A DNA stretch of 58,788 bases. Source: Mesorhizobium ciceri WSM4083. GTDB taxonomy: Bacteria > Pseudomonadota > Alphaproteobacteria > Rhizobiales > Rhizobiaceae. Location: the NCBI RefSeq assembly GCF_000519305.1, contig NZ_JAFG01000016.1:1-58788 (forward strand), read 5' to 3'. Both the position numbers and the translations under genes were made by a program. How positions within the stretch are numbered: position 1 is the stretch's first letter; each line of letters starts with the position of its first letter. Positions 20,660 through 29,156 of this stretch are shown piece after piece. Under the pieces are notes generated by a model. That model saw nothing but the letters and a program-made list of their open reading frames with translations, ran no database searches and had not been told where the DNA came from.

Positions 20660-21301
20660 TCACAGGCACTCAACGAAGCTAGCGCGAGTCTTTTCCCGAA
20701 CCTCTTCAAGAGCTACGCCATGGGCGAGTTCTCTGAGAATCATGCCTCGACCCGAGTTCTTGTCGATCTCGAACACAGCTAGATCTGTGATCACCAAACT
20801 GGCTACGCCTCTTCCGGTTAGGGGCAAGGTACACTCCTTGAGCAGCTTTGGCTCACTTTTGGCTTCATGCTCCATGACCACGACCACGCGCCTGACACCA
20901 GCGACCAGATCCATTGCGCCGCCCATGCCCTTTACCATTTTGCCCGGGATCATCCAATTCGCCAGGTCGCCGTTCTCTGCGACTTGCATGGCTCCCAAAA
21001 TTGACAGATCAATGTGGCCGCCTCGGACCATCCCAAAGCTGTCCGCGCTGGAAAAGAAGCTCGTCTCCGGAAGCTCAGAGATCGTTTGCTTTCCAGCATT
21101 GATCAGATCCGGGTCTTCTTCGCCTTCCAGTGGAAATGGCCCCATCCCCAGCATGCCGTTCTCGCTATGAAGGCGAACATCAATTCCCGTTGGTACGTAG
21201 TTAGCGACAAGTGTCGGGATGCCGATTCCGAGATTGACATAGAAGCCATCCCTAATTTCCTGTGCCGCTCGAGCCGCCATCTGTTCACGCGTCCAAGCCA
21301 T
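20660..21301 (-). CDS. 3-oxoacid (acetoacetate-type) CoA-transferase, subunit B
   Basis: The beta subunit of a class I CoA-transferase moves CoA from a donor such as succinyl-CoA to a 3-oxo acid. The 213-residue protein has the family active-site glutamate in SENGMLG (about residue 48) preceded by NLGIGIPTLVANYV, and GAMQVAENGDLANWMIPGK followed by KGMGGAMDLV, typical of the ScoB/PcaJ group. Its ATG overlaps the stop of subunit A (TGATG). In this locus it would convert the acetoacetate released by the BKACE enzyme to acetoacetyl-CoA; oxoadipate is the alternative substrate of the same family. Confidence 0.88.
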   Translation of the reverse strand: MAWTREQMAARAAQEIRDGFYVNLGIGIPTLVANYVPTGIDVRLHSENGMLGMGPFPLEGEEDPDLINAGKQTISELPETSFFSSADSFGMVRGGHIDLSILGAMQVAENGDLANWMIPGKMVKGMGGAMDLVAGVRRVVVVMEHEAKSEPKLLKECTLPLTGRGVASLVITDLAVFEIDKNSGRGMILRELAHGVALEEVREKTRASFVECL

Positions 21302-22014
21302 CAGACAGTCTCCTCGGCCAATCTGCGAACGGTTCTCTGTTCAATCCGCTTTTCCGGATCCGGAACGTGGACAATGCGAGAGACGAATATCCCCGGCGTA
21401 TGAATTTGATCTGGGTCGATGGAGCCCGTGCTTACGAGACACTCGACCTCAGCAACCGTAGTTTTTGCAGCAGTCGCCATCATTGGATTGAAATTTCTGG
21501 CAGTCTTGCGGTAAACGAGGTTACCCTCGAAGTCGCCTTTCCAAGCGTGGATCAGTGCAACATCTGCAAAAAGCGCAGTTTCCATGACGAACTCCTCGCC
21601 GTTAAACCTGCGCACCTCTTTGCCTTCAGCGACGCTTGTACCGACGCCGGTTTTTGTGAAAAAGGCAGGTATTCCTGCGCCACCGGCGCGGATCCGCTCC
21701 GCGAGAGTCCCTTGCGGGTTGAACTCGATCTGCAGTTCGCCAGCTAGGTACTGCTGCGCAAACAGCTTGTTTTCCCCGACATACGACGACACCATTCGAC
21801 TGATTTGACGACTTTCAAGCAGTAGTCCGAGCCCGGCCCCATCGACGCCAGCGTTGTTCGAGATGATGGTTAGTCCGTTCACCCCGGAAAGCTGGATCGC
21901 CTCAATAAGAGCGGAGGGTATCCCGCAAAGGCCAAAGCCACCCGACATTATTGTCATCCCGTCGGCGAGCAGACCTGCTATCGACTCCACAGCGCTCGAA
22001 TAGACTTTTTGCAC
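21301..22014 (-). CDS. 3-oxoacid (acetoacetate-type) CoA-transferase, subunit A
   Basis: The alpha subunit has the glycine-rich CoA-binding opening MSGGFGLCGIPSAL at about residues 24-37, then NNAGVDGAGLGLLL and NPQGTLAERIRAGGAGIPAFFT, the order seen in ScoA/PcaI proteins. Two GTG starts are possible, 22029 and 22014. The second has GGGAG six bases upstream and is preferred, giving 237 residues. It is coupled to the subunit B gene. A gap of about 350 bases without a clear gene separates it from the thioesterase gene upstream, so these two may be transcribed with the operon or have their own promoter. Confidence 0.87.
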   Translation of the reverse strand: MQKVYSSAVESIAGLLADGMTIMSGGFGLCGIPSALIEAIQLSGVNGLTIISNNAGVDGAGLGLLLESRQISRMVSSYVGENKLFAQQYLAGELQIEFNPQGTLAERIRAGGAGIPAFFTKTGVGTSVAEGKEVRRFNGEEFVMETALFADVALIHAWKGDFEGNLVYRKTARNFNPMMATAAKTTVAEVECLVSTGSIDPDQIHTPGIFVSRIVHVPDPEKRIEQRTVRRLAEETV

Positions 22015-22029
22015 GACGCTCTCCCTCAC

Positions 22030-22379
22030 CCCCTCAGTGACAATCTGGTGCAGAACAGCACGGATTCACGGACTGAACTACCGTCCATTTGTAAACCGAT
22101 CGGGCTTTCAACGCGGCCCAGGACGGCCTACGCAAACAATGCAATCGGGCGCGACTGCTAGGATAGGATGCGAGCAAGCATCTACCGCAGGCTTGCCCTT
22201 CAGTTCGACGGACTGACAACGGCGGGGCCAGATCTTCGACAGGAGAGAACCTAAAATCTGGGCCCAAGAGAGATCTGTATCTGAGTGACCGGCCGGAACG
22301 TCAATCCAGGAGAACGCACCCCCCATGACGGCGCGAGGCTCATTCTTAGCTCGATTTGCTTCCGCGCCACTGCTCATAG
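22030..22379. other. 350-base gap in the catabolic locus
   Basis: A minus-strand frame of 91 codons (22383-22108) begins at the thioesterase stop but matches no family I recognise and has no separate ribosome-binding site. The stretch may hold a degraded gene or the promoter of the CoA-transferase genes. Confidence 0.4.
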
Positions 22380-22844
22380 TCAAATTGTGCCAGCGACGCC
22401 GGCCTCCTTGTGGAATTCCAACAACCGGTCACGTATTGGCTGCGGAATTGTCACCGAGGTTCCGCCTTCCGCCTCGACGAATACCTCGATGGTGTCGTAG
22501 ACAGCAAAAAGTCTTTCACTCTTCTGGTCCACCATAGAAAATTGGAGCGTGACGCTTTTATTGCCAACCTTTTGAACGCAGCCAACGATTGAGAAGCAGT
22601 CGCCCTTTTTCAGCTCGGCTTTGAATTCCGTGGACGCTCGGAGTGTTACGGAATGAACGCCAAGCTCATCGATCATCTTCTGCTGGCTCAGCTGCAACTG
22701 ATGCCAAAACAGGAAAGAAGCGTCATCGAAGAAGGGCGCATAGCCGCGAACATTCATGTGACCAAACTGATCCAAATGCCATGGATGCACTACACCGGCT
22801 ATCAACTTGGGTTGCCGAAACAGATCTGCGTGGTGAGTGTTCAT
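22380..22844 (-). CDS. hotdog-fold acyl-CoA thioesterase (4HBT family)
   Basis: The protein of about 154 residues has the 4-hydroxybenzoyl-CoA thioesterase signature HPWHLDQFGHMNVRGY, where the Asp and the following HMN form the catalytic site, and then the long central helix and beta strands of a single hotdog domain. Start chosen at ATG 22844 (MNTHH), which has GGAG six bases upstream; an ATG four codons earlier is an alternative. Proteins of this group next to a BKACE enzyme include the betainyl-CoA thioesterase of carnitine breakdown. Here it would hydrolyse the acyl-CoA left after BKACE cleavage. Confidence 0.82.
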   Translation of the reverse strand: MNTHHADLFRQPKLIAGVVHPWHLDQFGHMNVRGYAPFFDDASFLFWHQLQLSQQKMIDELGVHSVTLRASTEFKAELKKGDCFSIVGCVQKVGNKSVTLQFSMVDQKSERLFAVYDTIEVFVEAEGGTSVTIPQPIRDRLLEFHKEAGVAGTI

Positions 22845-22885
22845 TCGGAACTCCATGCGGTTTTGGACGGCCGCCAGAAAACTTG

Positions 22886-23590
22886 CTAGCCGAGATACGA
22901 TGCGATGACTGCCGGATCGTCTCTGACGGTTGCGGCGGGTCCCGAGAGGGCAACCCTGCCCTGCTCGACTACGAACGCGTGTTGCGCGTATTCCAACGCG
23001 AGCATCGCGTTCTGCTCGACAATTAAGACGCCGATCCCGTTTTCAAGCGAGTAGTCCCTTATCGCCGAGATGAGCTGCTCTTCGACCATAGGCGCAAGGC
23101 CAATCGATGGCTCGTCCAACAGGAGCAACTTGGGTAACGACATCAGCGCCCGGCCAAACGCTAGCATTTGCTGCTCGCCGCCACTCAGCTGGCCAGCCTT
23201 CTGGCTCTGTCGGTCCGCTAACACTGGAAACAGTTCGTAGATCCGCGCCAGCGTCGTTCGCCTCGTAGCGGGGTCCGGTCGTACTGTCGCTCCGAGCAAC
23301 AGATTCTCAAGCACCGAAAGGCGCGGAAAAAGTTCTCGGCCCTCGGGTACCAAGGAAATGCCCCGTCGCACGATTTCATCCGGTGCAAGACCATCGATCC
23401 GCTCCCCATCCAGCCGGATCTCTCCCGATACTGGTTGTATCAAGCCGCAGATGGTGTTCATCAGGGTGGTCTTGCCAGCACCATTGCTGCCCACGACCGC
23501 GGTGACGTCGCCAATTTGAGCCGAGAAGCTCAGTTGATCCAGCGCGCGCACGCCGCCATACTCGACCACGATGTCTTGCGCCTCAAGCAT
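22886..23590 (-). CDS. livF: branched-chain-amino-acid-type ABC transporter, ATPase LivF
   Basis: The 234-residue ATPase has Walker A GSNGAGKTT, Q-loop in ICGLIQP, signature LSGGEQQML, Walker B LLLLDEPSIGLAP and the switch His region IVEQNA, as in LivF. It is one of two ATPases powering the importer of this locus. Its ATG overlaps the end of livG. In other members of this transporter family the substrates are amino acids, amides, urea or aromatic acids, so the name does not fix the substrate. Confidence 0.93.
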   Translation of the reverse strand: MLEAQDIVVEYGGVRALDQLSFSAQIGDVTAVVGSNGAGKTTLMNTICGLIQPVSGEIRLDGERIDGLAPDEIVRRGISLVPEGRELFPRLSVLENLLLGATVRPDPATRRTTLARIYELFPVLADRQSQKAGQLSGGEQQMLAFGRALMSLPKLLLLDEPSIGLAPMVEEQLISAIRDYSLENGIGVLIVEQNAMLALEYAQHAFVVEQGRVALSGPAATVRDDPAVIASYLG

Positions 23591-24341
23591 CGCGGACCCT
23601 TTTCTGACCCAAGTAGGCCTTGATCACGTCCGGGTGCCTTCCGATTTCGGCCGGTGTACCTTCTGCAATGACTTGGCCGAAATTCAGCACTGTAATTCGG
23701 TCGCACAAACGCATGACGGACCTCATGTCATGCTCGACCAGCAGAATGGAAACGTCGTCGGTCCTGAGCTTCTCGATTCTGTTTGCAACTTCCGCCTTTT
23801 CCGTCGCGTTCAGCCCTGCCAGCGGCTCGTCCAAGAGCATGATCTTGGGCTTTGCGGCCAAGGCTGTCGCGATGGTGAGGATCCGTCGCAGACCGCCAGG
23901 AAGACTGCCCGCGAGTTCGTTAGCGCGATGTGCCAGCCCCATCCGTTCCAGGGCAACTAACGCGGCATGATTGACTTCGGCCTGATCGCCCGCGGGGATC
24001 CAACGGGCCGGACTCCACGGTGATCCGCTGGCGGCACGGACTCCGAGAGCGACCGCGTCTAGGAGGGTACCTGACGTGAATACCCTGGTCAGTTGGAAAG
24101 TTCGGATGAGGCCGAGCCGAGCGATTCGGTGCGGCTCCTTGCCTTCGATCCGCTGCCCCTCGAGCTCGATTTTTCCTGCGGAAGGCTTAAGACTGCCGCT
24201 GATCAGGTTCATCGTCGTCGATTTGCCCGATCCGTTGGGACCGATAAGACCGCGGATTTGGTTCTTCATTACGGAAAGCGTGACTCCCTCAACTGCCTTG
24301 AGGCGTCCGAAGGCACGGCTGATTTCCCTTACCTCAAGCAT
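23583..24341 (-). CDS. livG: branched-chain-amino-acid-type ABC transporter, ATPase LivG
   Basis: The 252-residue ATPase contains Walker A GPNGSGKST, signature LPGGLRRIL (a diverged version of the usual LSGGQ), Walker B IMLLDEPLAGLN and LVEHDM with the switch histidine. The extended C-terminus (IAEGTPAEIGRHPDVIKAYLG) is typical of LivG. It overlaps livM upstream and livF downstream by a few bases each, so all four membrane and ATPase genes are translated in series. Confidence 0.93.
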   Translation of the reverse strand: MLEVREISRAFGRLKAVEGVTLSVMKNQIRGLIGPNGSGKSTTMNLISGSLKPSAGKIELEGQRIEGKEPHRIARLGLIRTFQLTRVFTSGTLLDAVALGVRAASGSPWSPARWIPAGDQAEVNHAALVALERMGLAHRANELAGSLPGGLRRILTIATALAAKPKIMLLDEPLAGLNATEKAEVANRIEKLRTDDVSILLVEHDMRSVMRLCDRITVLNFGQVIAEGTPAEIGRHPDVIKAYLGQKRVRDA

Positions 24342-25269
24342 TAATCACCTTACGAAGCTTGAGGCCTCCGCCGGCGCGCTGGCTGAGAATGATGGCGGCG
24401 ATGACGAGCGCGCCCCAGATCATCGGCACGAACTCAGGCACAAAGCGGAATATCTCTTCAATCAGGGTTAGAAAGAGCAAACCGAGCAGTGGCCCCGAAA
24501 ATCGGGCAGTGCCACCAATCACACACGCGGCCACGATCTTGAACATCAGCATGGCGTTGATGTCGGACGGAGACATGATGCCGTTGTAGGACGCAAAAAG
24601 CCCACCAGCGATGCCAGCTCCAAATGAGCCGAGAATGAAGCCGAGTGCACGAAGCGCCCAGGCGTCTATACCCAGCGAAGAAGACAGGGCTTCGTCCTCG
24701 CCGACGGCCTTGATCTTTTTGCCGGTGTCGGACGCGTCCAGCGCTGCGTAGAATAGGCCCAGCAATACAAGTATGACCGCGACAAGCCATAGAAACTGAA
24801 ACGCCGATGACGGATCTGGCAGAATTCCAGGGCGGGCTATGAAAGCGATTCCCGCCGTGCCGCCGGTTATTTCCTTGATCTGGATGAAGCACTGGCGCAG
24901 CGCTTCGCCCGCGGCGAAAGTCGATAAGAAGAAGTAGTACTGACGAGTACGAAGAACAGGCCAAGACAATATCGCGGCGAACAATGCAGCAAAGACCCCG
25001 CCAAGTGCCACCGCAACCAACACTGGAACTTCAAAAGGCGCTTTGGAGAAGATGGCTACTGAGTAGCCCCCTATGCCCATGATGGCGACGTGGGCGAACG
25101 ACCAGCCACCCATCGTGGTGATAGTCCGATAGGACAAGACCAGGATCGAGACCATGCCGAAGATGATCAAGACTCCCAGAATGTATGGCGTGCCGACGAG
25201 CCCGCCGACGACAAGTGCAAGCCCAACAATGATGATGGTTGCGATGTCCCGATGCAGAGCGCCCATCAT
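24334..25269 (-). CDS. livM: branched-chain-amino-acid-type ABC transporter, permease LivM
   Basis: A 311-residue very hydrophobic protein with about eight to ten membrane segments, starting near ATIIIVGLALVVGGLVG. The LivM landmark is the cytoplasmic loop GEDEALSSSLGID, which contacts the ATPases, followed by GSFGAGIAGGLFASYNGIMSP. It overlaps livH at its start and livG at its end. Confidence 0.92.
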   Translation of the reverse strand: MMGALHRDIATIIIVGLALVVGGLVGTPYILGVLIIFGMVSILVLSYRTITTMGGWSFAHVAIMGIGGYSVAIFSKAPFEVPVLVAVALGGVFAALFAAILSWPVLRTRQYYFFLSTFAAGEALRQCFIQIKEITGGTAGIAFIARPGILPDPSSAFQFLWLVAVILVLLGLFYAALDASDTGKKIKAVGEDEALSSSLGIDAWALRALGFILGSFGAGIAGGLFASYNGIMSPSDINAMLMFKIVAACVIGGTARFSGPLLGLLFLTLIEEIFRFVPEFVPMIWGALVIAAIILSQRAGGGLKLRKVINA

Positions 25270-26129
25270 TCTTTTTCCCCGAATAGACCGGAGGGTTTTA
25301 CGCTAAGGACGAACAGCATGATGGCCGCACTCGTCAGGGCAAGAAAGCGCCCGCCGCCGAACTGCGACATAAGTGTATCAAGCACCCCAAAGATTGCCGC
25401 CGCCGCCACCGCTCCCCAGACATTGCCGATCCCGCCCACAATTATAATGATGAACGCTTTCCAGAGAGCAGGACCACCCATGTAGGGCGATATTTGGCTT
25501 ATCGGTCCCATCGATGCGCCGCAGATACCCGCGATTCCCGATCCGATGATCAGCGTCAGATTGCCAACATTCCGCGTCTTAATGCCCTGCAGCAATGCAC
25601 CTCGAGGATTCTGAGCAACCGCGCGGATGCGACGACCTGGCTCAGTTCTCATGAGGTAGATCCATAAACCTGTTGAAAGGGCGGCCGCGGCTACAATGAC
25701 CATTACCCGCGAGGCTGGGAGGATTGCCCCTCCCACGCTCACGACGCCGCGCAGTGGGGGCGAGATGGAGAGGCCAACCGGACCGAATATCTGAACGACA
25801 ATCGTCTGCAGAACGTACGAGAGCGCGAGCGTCGAAATGAAAATCGCAAGCGGCTTGTCAGCCAATGGCACGACCACCGCTCTGTAAAGCACGGCACCTA
25901 GCAGCCCGGTTACTGCTGCTGCCACGATCGCGCCGACGAGCCAGGCGCTTGGCCCTCCGATTTGGGGTGCAAGCGTGGCGACGCAAAAATACGTCACGTA
26001 GGCGCCGATCATGAAGAACTCGCCGTGCGCGAAGTTGATGATCCGCATCACCCCGAACACCAATGCCAGGCCCAGGGCGAAGCAAAGGTAGAACGACGTG
26101 AGTGAGAGACAATTCAGGACGATTTGCAT
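25266..26129 (-). CDS. livH: branched-chain-amino-acid-type ABC transporter, permease LivH
   Basis: A 287-residue permease with the LivH opening FALGLALVFGVMRIINFAHGEFFMIGAY and the ATPase-coupling loop around RAVAQNPRGALLQGI. It is the first membrane component after the binding-protein gene and overlaps livM by four bases. Confidence 0.92.
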   Translation of the reverse strand: MQIVLNCLSLTSFYLCFALGLALVFGVMRIINFAHGEFFMIGAYVTYFCVATLAPQIGGPSAWLVGAIVAAAVTGLLGAVLYRAVVVPLADKPLAIFISTLALSYVLQTIVVQIFGPVGLSISPPLRGVVSVGGAILPASRVMVIVAAAALSTGLWIYLMRTEPGRRIRAVAQNPRGALLQGIKTRNVGNLTLIIGSGIAGICGASMGPISQISPYMGGPALWKAFIIIIVGGIGNVWGAVAAAAIFGVLDTLMSQFGGGRFLALTSAAIMLFVLSVKPSGLFGEKE

Positions 26130-26195
26130 GAGGGTCGACCACCTCTGCGGCGTCGAAGTGGTCGCATCAGCGCGACCACTTCTACGCTGGGGTTT

Positions 26196-27458
26196 CTACT
26201 TGTTGGCGGAAACCTGACCGCCCTGTGCGAGGACCGGGAGCGCCGCGTCCTTGTTCGCGTTCCACCATTTGGCAACGTCGACCACCGCATCCACCTTCAC
26301 GCCGCCTTTGTCGTCAGTCACGTAGACTGGCAGCGGCGTGAGCAGCCAATTGTTGGCCCCATACATTTCTGCACCACCCCAGTGGGACTTGCCGAACAGC
26401 GGCTGGTCAACCGTATCGGTCGTAAACAGCGCCTGTCTGACTGCATCTCCAGTGGGAGCAGCTGCCTTCTGAATGCCCGCTTCCACCGTAGTCATTGCCG
26501 CGTAGGCCACAGAGGCCAGCACTGACCATTCTTTTTGACCGTACTTTTCAACATAAGACTTGTAGAACTTCGAGACGCGAGGGCTGAAGCTCGGCTCAGA
26601 GGCATCAACCACGTATGCGCTGAAAACGCGACCTGCGAGCTGGGCGGCAGGAATACGCTCGGTAACCAGGCCCATTGTCCAGCCCTCGCTACCATAGAGT
26701 CCCTTATATCCAAGCTGCTCCATGGCTTCGATGAACAGTGCCTGCTGTCCCGGCGTGAACCCGAGTTCGACGATCAGGTCAGGACTGGACGCAAAAATCG
26801 GCGTTGCAAGCCCGAGCATGTCGGATGTCGATGCTGGATCATATGGCTGGGAGTAGACGATCTCGACTCGCTTCGCATAGGGAGTGATACCTGCCTTGTA
26901 GTAGGCTAGCGCAGCCTGTCCGAACGAATGATCCGCCGTCACGATGGCGACTTTCTTGATGTCGGGCCGGGTCTCAAGAAGGTGACTTACCAAGAACATA
27001 TACGAGCCCGGCGAACCAGTCACCGATCCAATCAGGAAGGGATACTTGGCATTGAGATAGCCAGCACCGTAACTTGTCGTCAGAACCTTGTTTTCCGTCG
27101 CGATCTGCGCAACGGCTTGCCGAGAAGCCGGCGTGAAGGTTTGCAGAATGAAGTTGACCTTATCATCCAGGATTGCGCGCCGGAAAGCAGTCAGTTCATC
27201 GCCGGCCGTGTAGCAGTTATTGTCGTACGTAGTTACCTTGATCTGGTGTTTCTTACCTGTTGCGTCAGCAATGCCGCCATTTGCGTTGAACTCTTCGGCC
27301 CAGATCTGCACCCCGCGGGTGATCGGCACGCCCCATTGAGCGCATTCACCGGCCTGAGGCTGGACGACGCCGATATTGATGGTTTCTTGTGCACTCGCGT
27401 ATCCTGTGAGCCCGCAGGCGAAGACGCCAGCAACAATTATTCTTGTCATCAAGTCCAT
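26196..27458 (-). CDS. periplasmic substrate-binding protein of the Liv-type ABC transporter
   Basis: The precursor has 420 residues. It begins with a signal peptide (MDLMTRIIVAGVFACG, cleavage predicted after ASAQ), followed by a Leu/Ile/Val-binding-protein type I fold: INIGVVQPQAGECAQWGVPI at the start, then FNANGGIADATGKKHQIK. The start at ATG 27458 follows GGGAGAA; the frame is open further upstream but would bury the signal peptide. The family binds amino acids, amides and other carboxylates, and the locus suggests the substrate of the HyuAB/BKACE route. The ligand cannot be named from sequence. Confidence 0.9.
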   Translation of the reverse strand: MDLMTRIIVAGVFACGLTGYASAQETINIGVVQPQAGECAQWGVPITRGVQIWAEEFNANGGIADATGKKHQIKVTTYDNNCYTAGDELTAFRRAILDDKVNFILQTFTPASRQAVAQIATENKVLTTSYGAGYLNAKYPFLIGSVTGSPGSYMFLVSHLLETRPDIKKVAIVTADHSFGQAALAYYKAGITPYAKRVEIVYSQPYDPASTSDMLGLATPIFASSPDLIVELGFTPGQQALFIEAMEQLGYKGLYGSEGWTMGLVTERIPAAQLAGRVFSAYVVDASEPSFSPRVSKFYKSYVEKYGQKEWSVLASVAYAAMTTVEAGIQKAAAPTGDAVRQALFTTDTVDQPLFGKSHWGGAEMYGANNWLLTPLPVYVTDDKGGVKVDAVVDVAKWWNANKDAALPVLAQGGQVSANK

Positions 27459-27492
27459 TTTATTCTCCCTAGTTTTAGTTCCCCAAGATGAG

Positions 27493-28269
27493 CTATTTGA
27501 GTATTTCGGTGTTGCCGCACACCCCAAGCGATTGCCCGGAGATCGATCGACCGGCGTCAGACGAGACGAAGATCGCCAGGTCAGCGATCTCCTCTGGCTC
27601 GATCATTCGTCCCAAAGACATCGTGGCCACTTCTTCGGCCTCGATTTCCGCGAGTGGCCGTCCGGTCGCCTTGGCTCTTGCGGCCATTACGCGTTCCATC
27701 CGTGGGCCGCGGACAGACCCTGGAAGAATGGCGTTGACCCGTATTCCGAACTTGCCGACTTCCATCGCCAGGGATTGCGTCAATCCAATCACGGCCCATT
27801 TTGCCGCTGCGTATGGCGTGCGCATCGGCATGCCGAGACGACCCGCTGCCGAAGACATGTTCAGTATCACCCCTGAATGCTGAGCCTTCATCCCAGCCAT
27901 AACACCTCGAATGAACAGGTACTGGGCCGTAAGATTTACATCGACAGTCCTGCCCCATTCTTCTGGTGAGATATCTTCGATAGCAGCCGTCGGTCCCGCG
28001 ATTCCAGCGTTGTTGAAAAGGATGTCAGTACCCCCGCCGAGGCTTTTCAACATCGTCTCGATTGCTTCTGAAACCTTCTTCGGATCGGCCACGTCGCATA
28101 TGACCGCAGTCGAGTCGGGGTTTTCAGCGGCGAAGTCGGCGACGGCATCTGCGTCGACGTCGCAGACAGCGACCTTGGCACCGGCTGCAATCATTTTCTT
28201 GGCAACCACGCGACCAATTCCACTCGCGCCAGCTGTTATGATCGCACGCTTGTCTTTAAGGGCAGTCAT
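27493..28269 (-). CDS. short-chain dehydrogenase/reductase (SDR)
   Basis: The 258-residue classical SDR has the cofactor motif TAGASGIG at the N-terminus (an Asp in CDVDAD ends strand 2, pointing to NAD), NNAG at about residue 92, and the catalytic Ser, Tyr and Lys in MSSAAGRLGMPMRTPYAAAK. The closing segment SGQSLGVCG is usual for 3-hydroxyacyl/alcohol dehydrogenases of this group. It overlaps the BKACE gene (ATGA), so the proteins are made together. The likely role is oxidation of a hydroxyl to a ketone before or after the HyuAB step. Confidence 0.88.
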   Translation of the reverse strand: MTALKDKRAIITAGASGIGRVVAKKMIAAGAKVAVCDVDADAVADFAAENPDSTAVICDVADPKKVSEAIETMLKSLGGGTDILFNNAGIAGPTAAIEDISPEEWGRTVDVNLTAQYLFIRGVMAGMKAQHSGVILNMSSAAGRLGMPMRTPYAAAKWAVIGLTQSLAMEVGKFGIRVNAILPGSVRGPRMERVMAARAKATGRPLAEIEAEEVATMSLGRMIEPEEIADLAIFVSSDAGRSISGQSLGVCGNTEILK

Positions 28270-29156
28270 ACGACTGCACCTAGGCCGAGGCGATCACGCG
28301 TTGCCGATGAGGACATAATCCGCACACCCATCCGCTCCACGATCTCACGCGCCCGCTTCACCAGCGAAACATTGGTCGCCGGTACGCCGCGGTCGAGCCA
28401 GATATTGTCTTCGAGACCGACCCGTACATTACCGCCGAGAAGAACTGCCTGCGCTACCATCGGCATTTGCATCCGACCGACGCCGAACGCCGACCAGACC
28501 ACGTCGGACCCTCGAACCGCGTCCGCCATCGCTTTCATCGCTGCGGTGGTGGGAGGAGCTCCGTAGTTCACGCCAAGGCAGAACTGAATCATTGCCGGAC
28601 CGGCAAACGCGCCTTCCCCGATCAGTTTCGTCACAAAGTCGAGATGACCAAGGTCAAACACCTCAAGTTCAGGCTTCACGCCGAGCCGGCGAATGGTCTG
28701 CGCACCTTCGCGGATTTGTTCCGGCGTGGAGATGTAGACGAGGTTTCCCTCGCCTACGTTGTAGGAACCGCAATCCAGCGTGCAGATATCTGGCCGCAAC
28801 GCTTCTACATGAAGGAGGCGCGTCTTCTGGTTGACCAGATCGGTGCCAGGTTGCGGCTGGGTCGGGTCATTGGAGCCAAGGACCAAATCACCTCCCATGC
28901 CTGCGGTCATATTCACGATGATATTGTCGTTTCTATCGCGAACGCGCTCGAGTACTTCCGCGTACAGCTTCACATCGCGAGATCCCTCGGTCGTTTCCGG
29001 ATCGCGAACATGGACGTGGGCGATAGCGGCGCCATGCTCGGCAACCGCGAGCACGTCTTCGGCGATCTGCGCAGGAGTGACCGGAACGTTCGAATTCTTT
29101 CGCGGCCCCGGCCCAGCGCCGGTTACGGCGCAAGTGATAAATATCTCGTTGTTCAT
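28266..29156 (-). CDS. beta-keto acid cleavage enzyme (BKACE, DUF849 family)
   Basis: BKACE enzymes are zinc enzymes that combine a beta-keto acid with acetyl-CoA and give acetoacetate plus a shortened acyl-CoA. The 296-residue TIM-barrel protein starts with the family sequence IFITCAVTGAGP and has the zinc-binding HVHVRDP at about residues 46-52, NMTAGMGGD, and the TLDCGSYNVG segment. Known members act on 3-keto-5-aminohexanoate and on dehydrocarnitine, and the large family includes many unknown substrates. It is coupled by 4-base overlaps to hyuB upstream and the SDR downstream. Family assignment is secure; the substrate is open. Confidence 0.92.
   Translation of the reverse strand: MNNEIFITCAVTGAGPGPRKNSNVPVTPAQIAEDVLAVAEHGAAIAHVHVRDPETTEGSRDVKLYAEVLERVRDRNDNIIVNMTAGMGGDLVLGSNDPTQPQPGTDLVNQKTRLLHVEALRPDICTLDCGSYNVGEGNLVYISTPEQIREGAQTIRRLGVKPELEVFDLGHLDFVTKLIGEGAFAGPAMIQFCLGVNYGAPPTTAAMKAMADAVRGSDVVWSAFGVGRMQMPMVAQAVLLGGNVRVGLEDNIWLDRGVPATNVSLVKRAREIVERMGVRIMSSSATRDRLGLGAVV

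Noticed and set aside
22108..22383. 91-codon gene after the thioesterase
   Set aside because: It begins at the thioesterase stop but has no family match and no separate ribosome-binding site.
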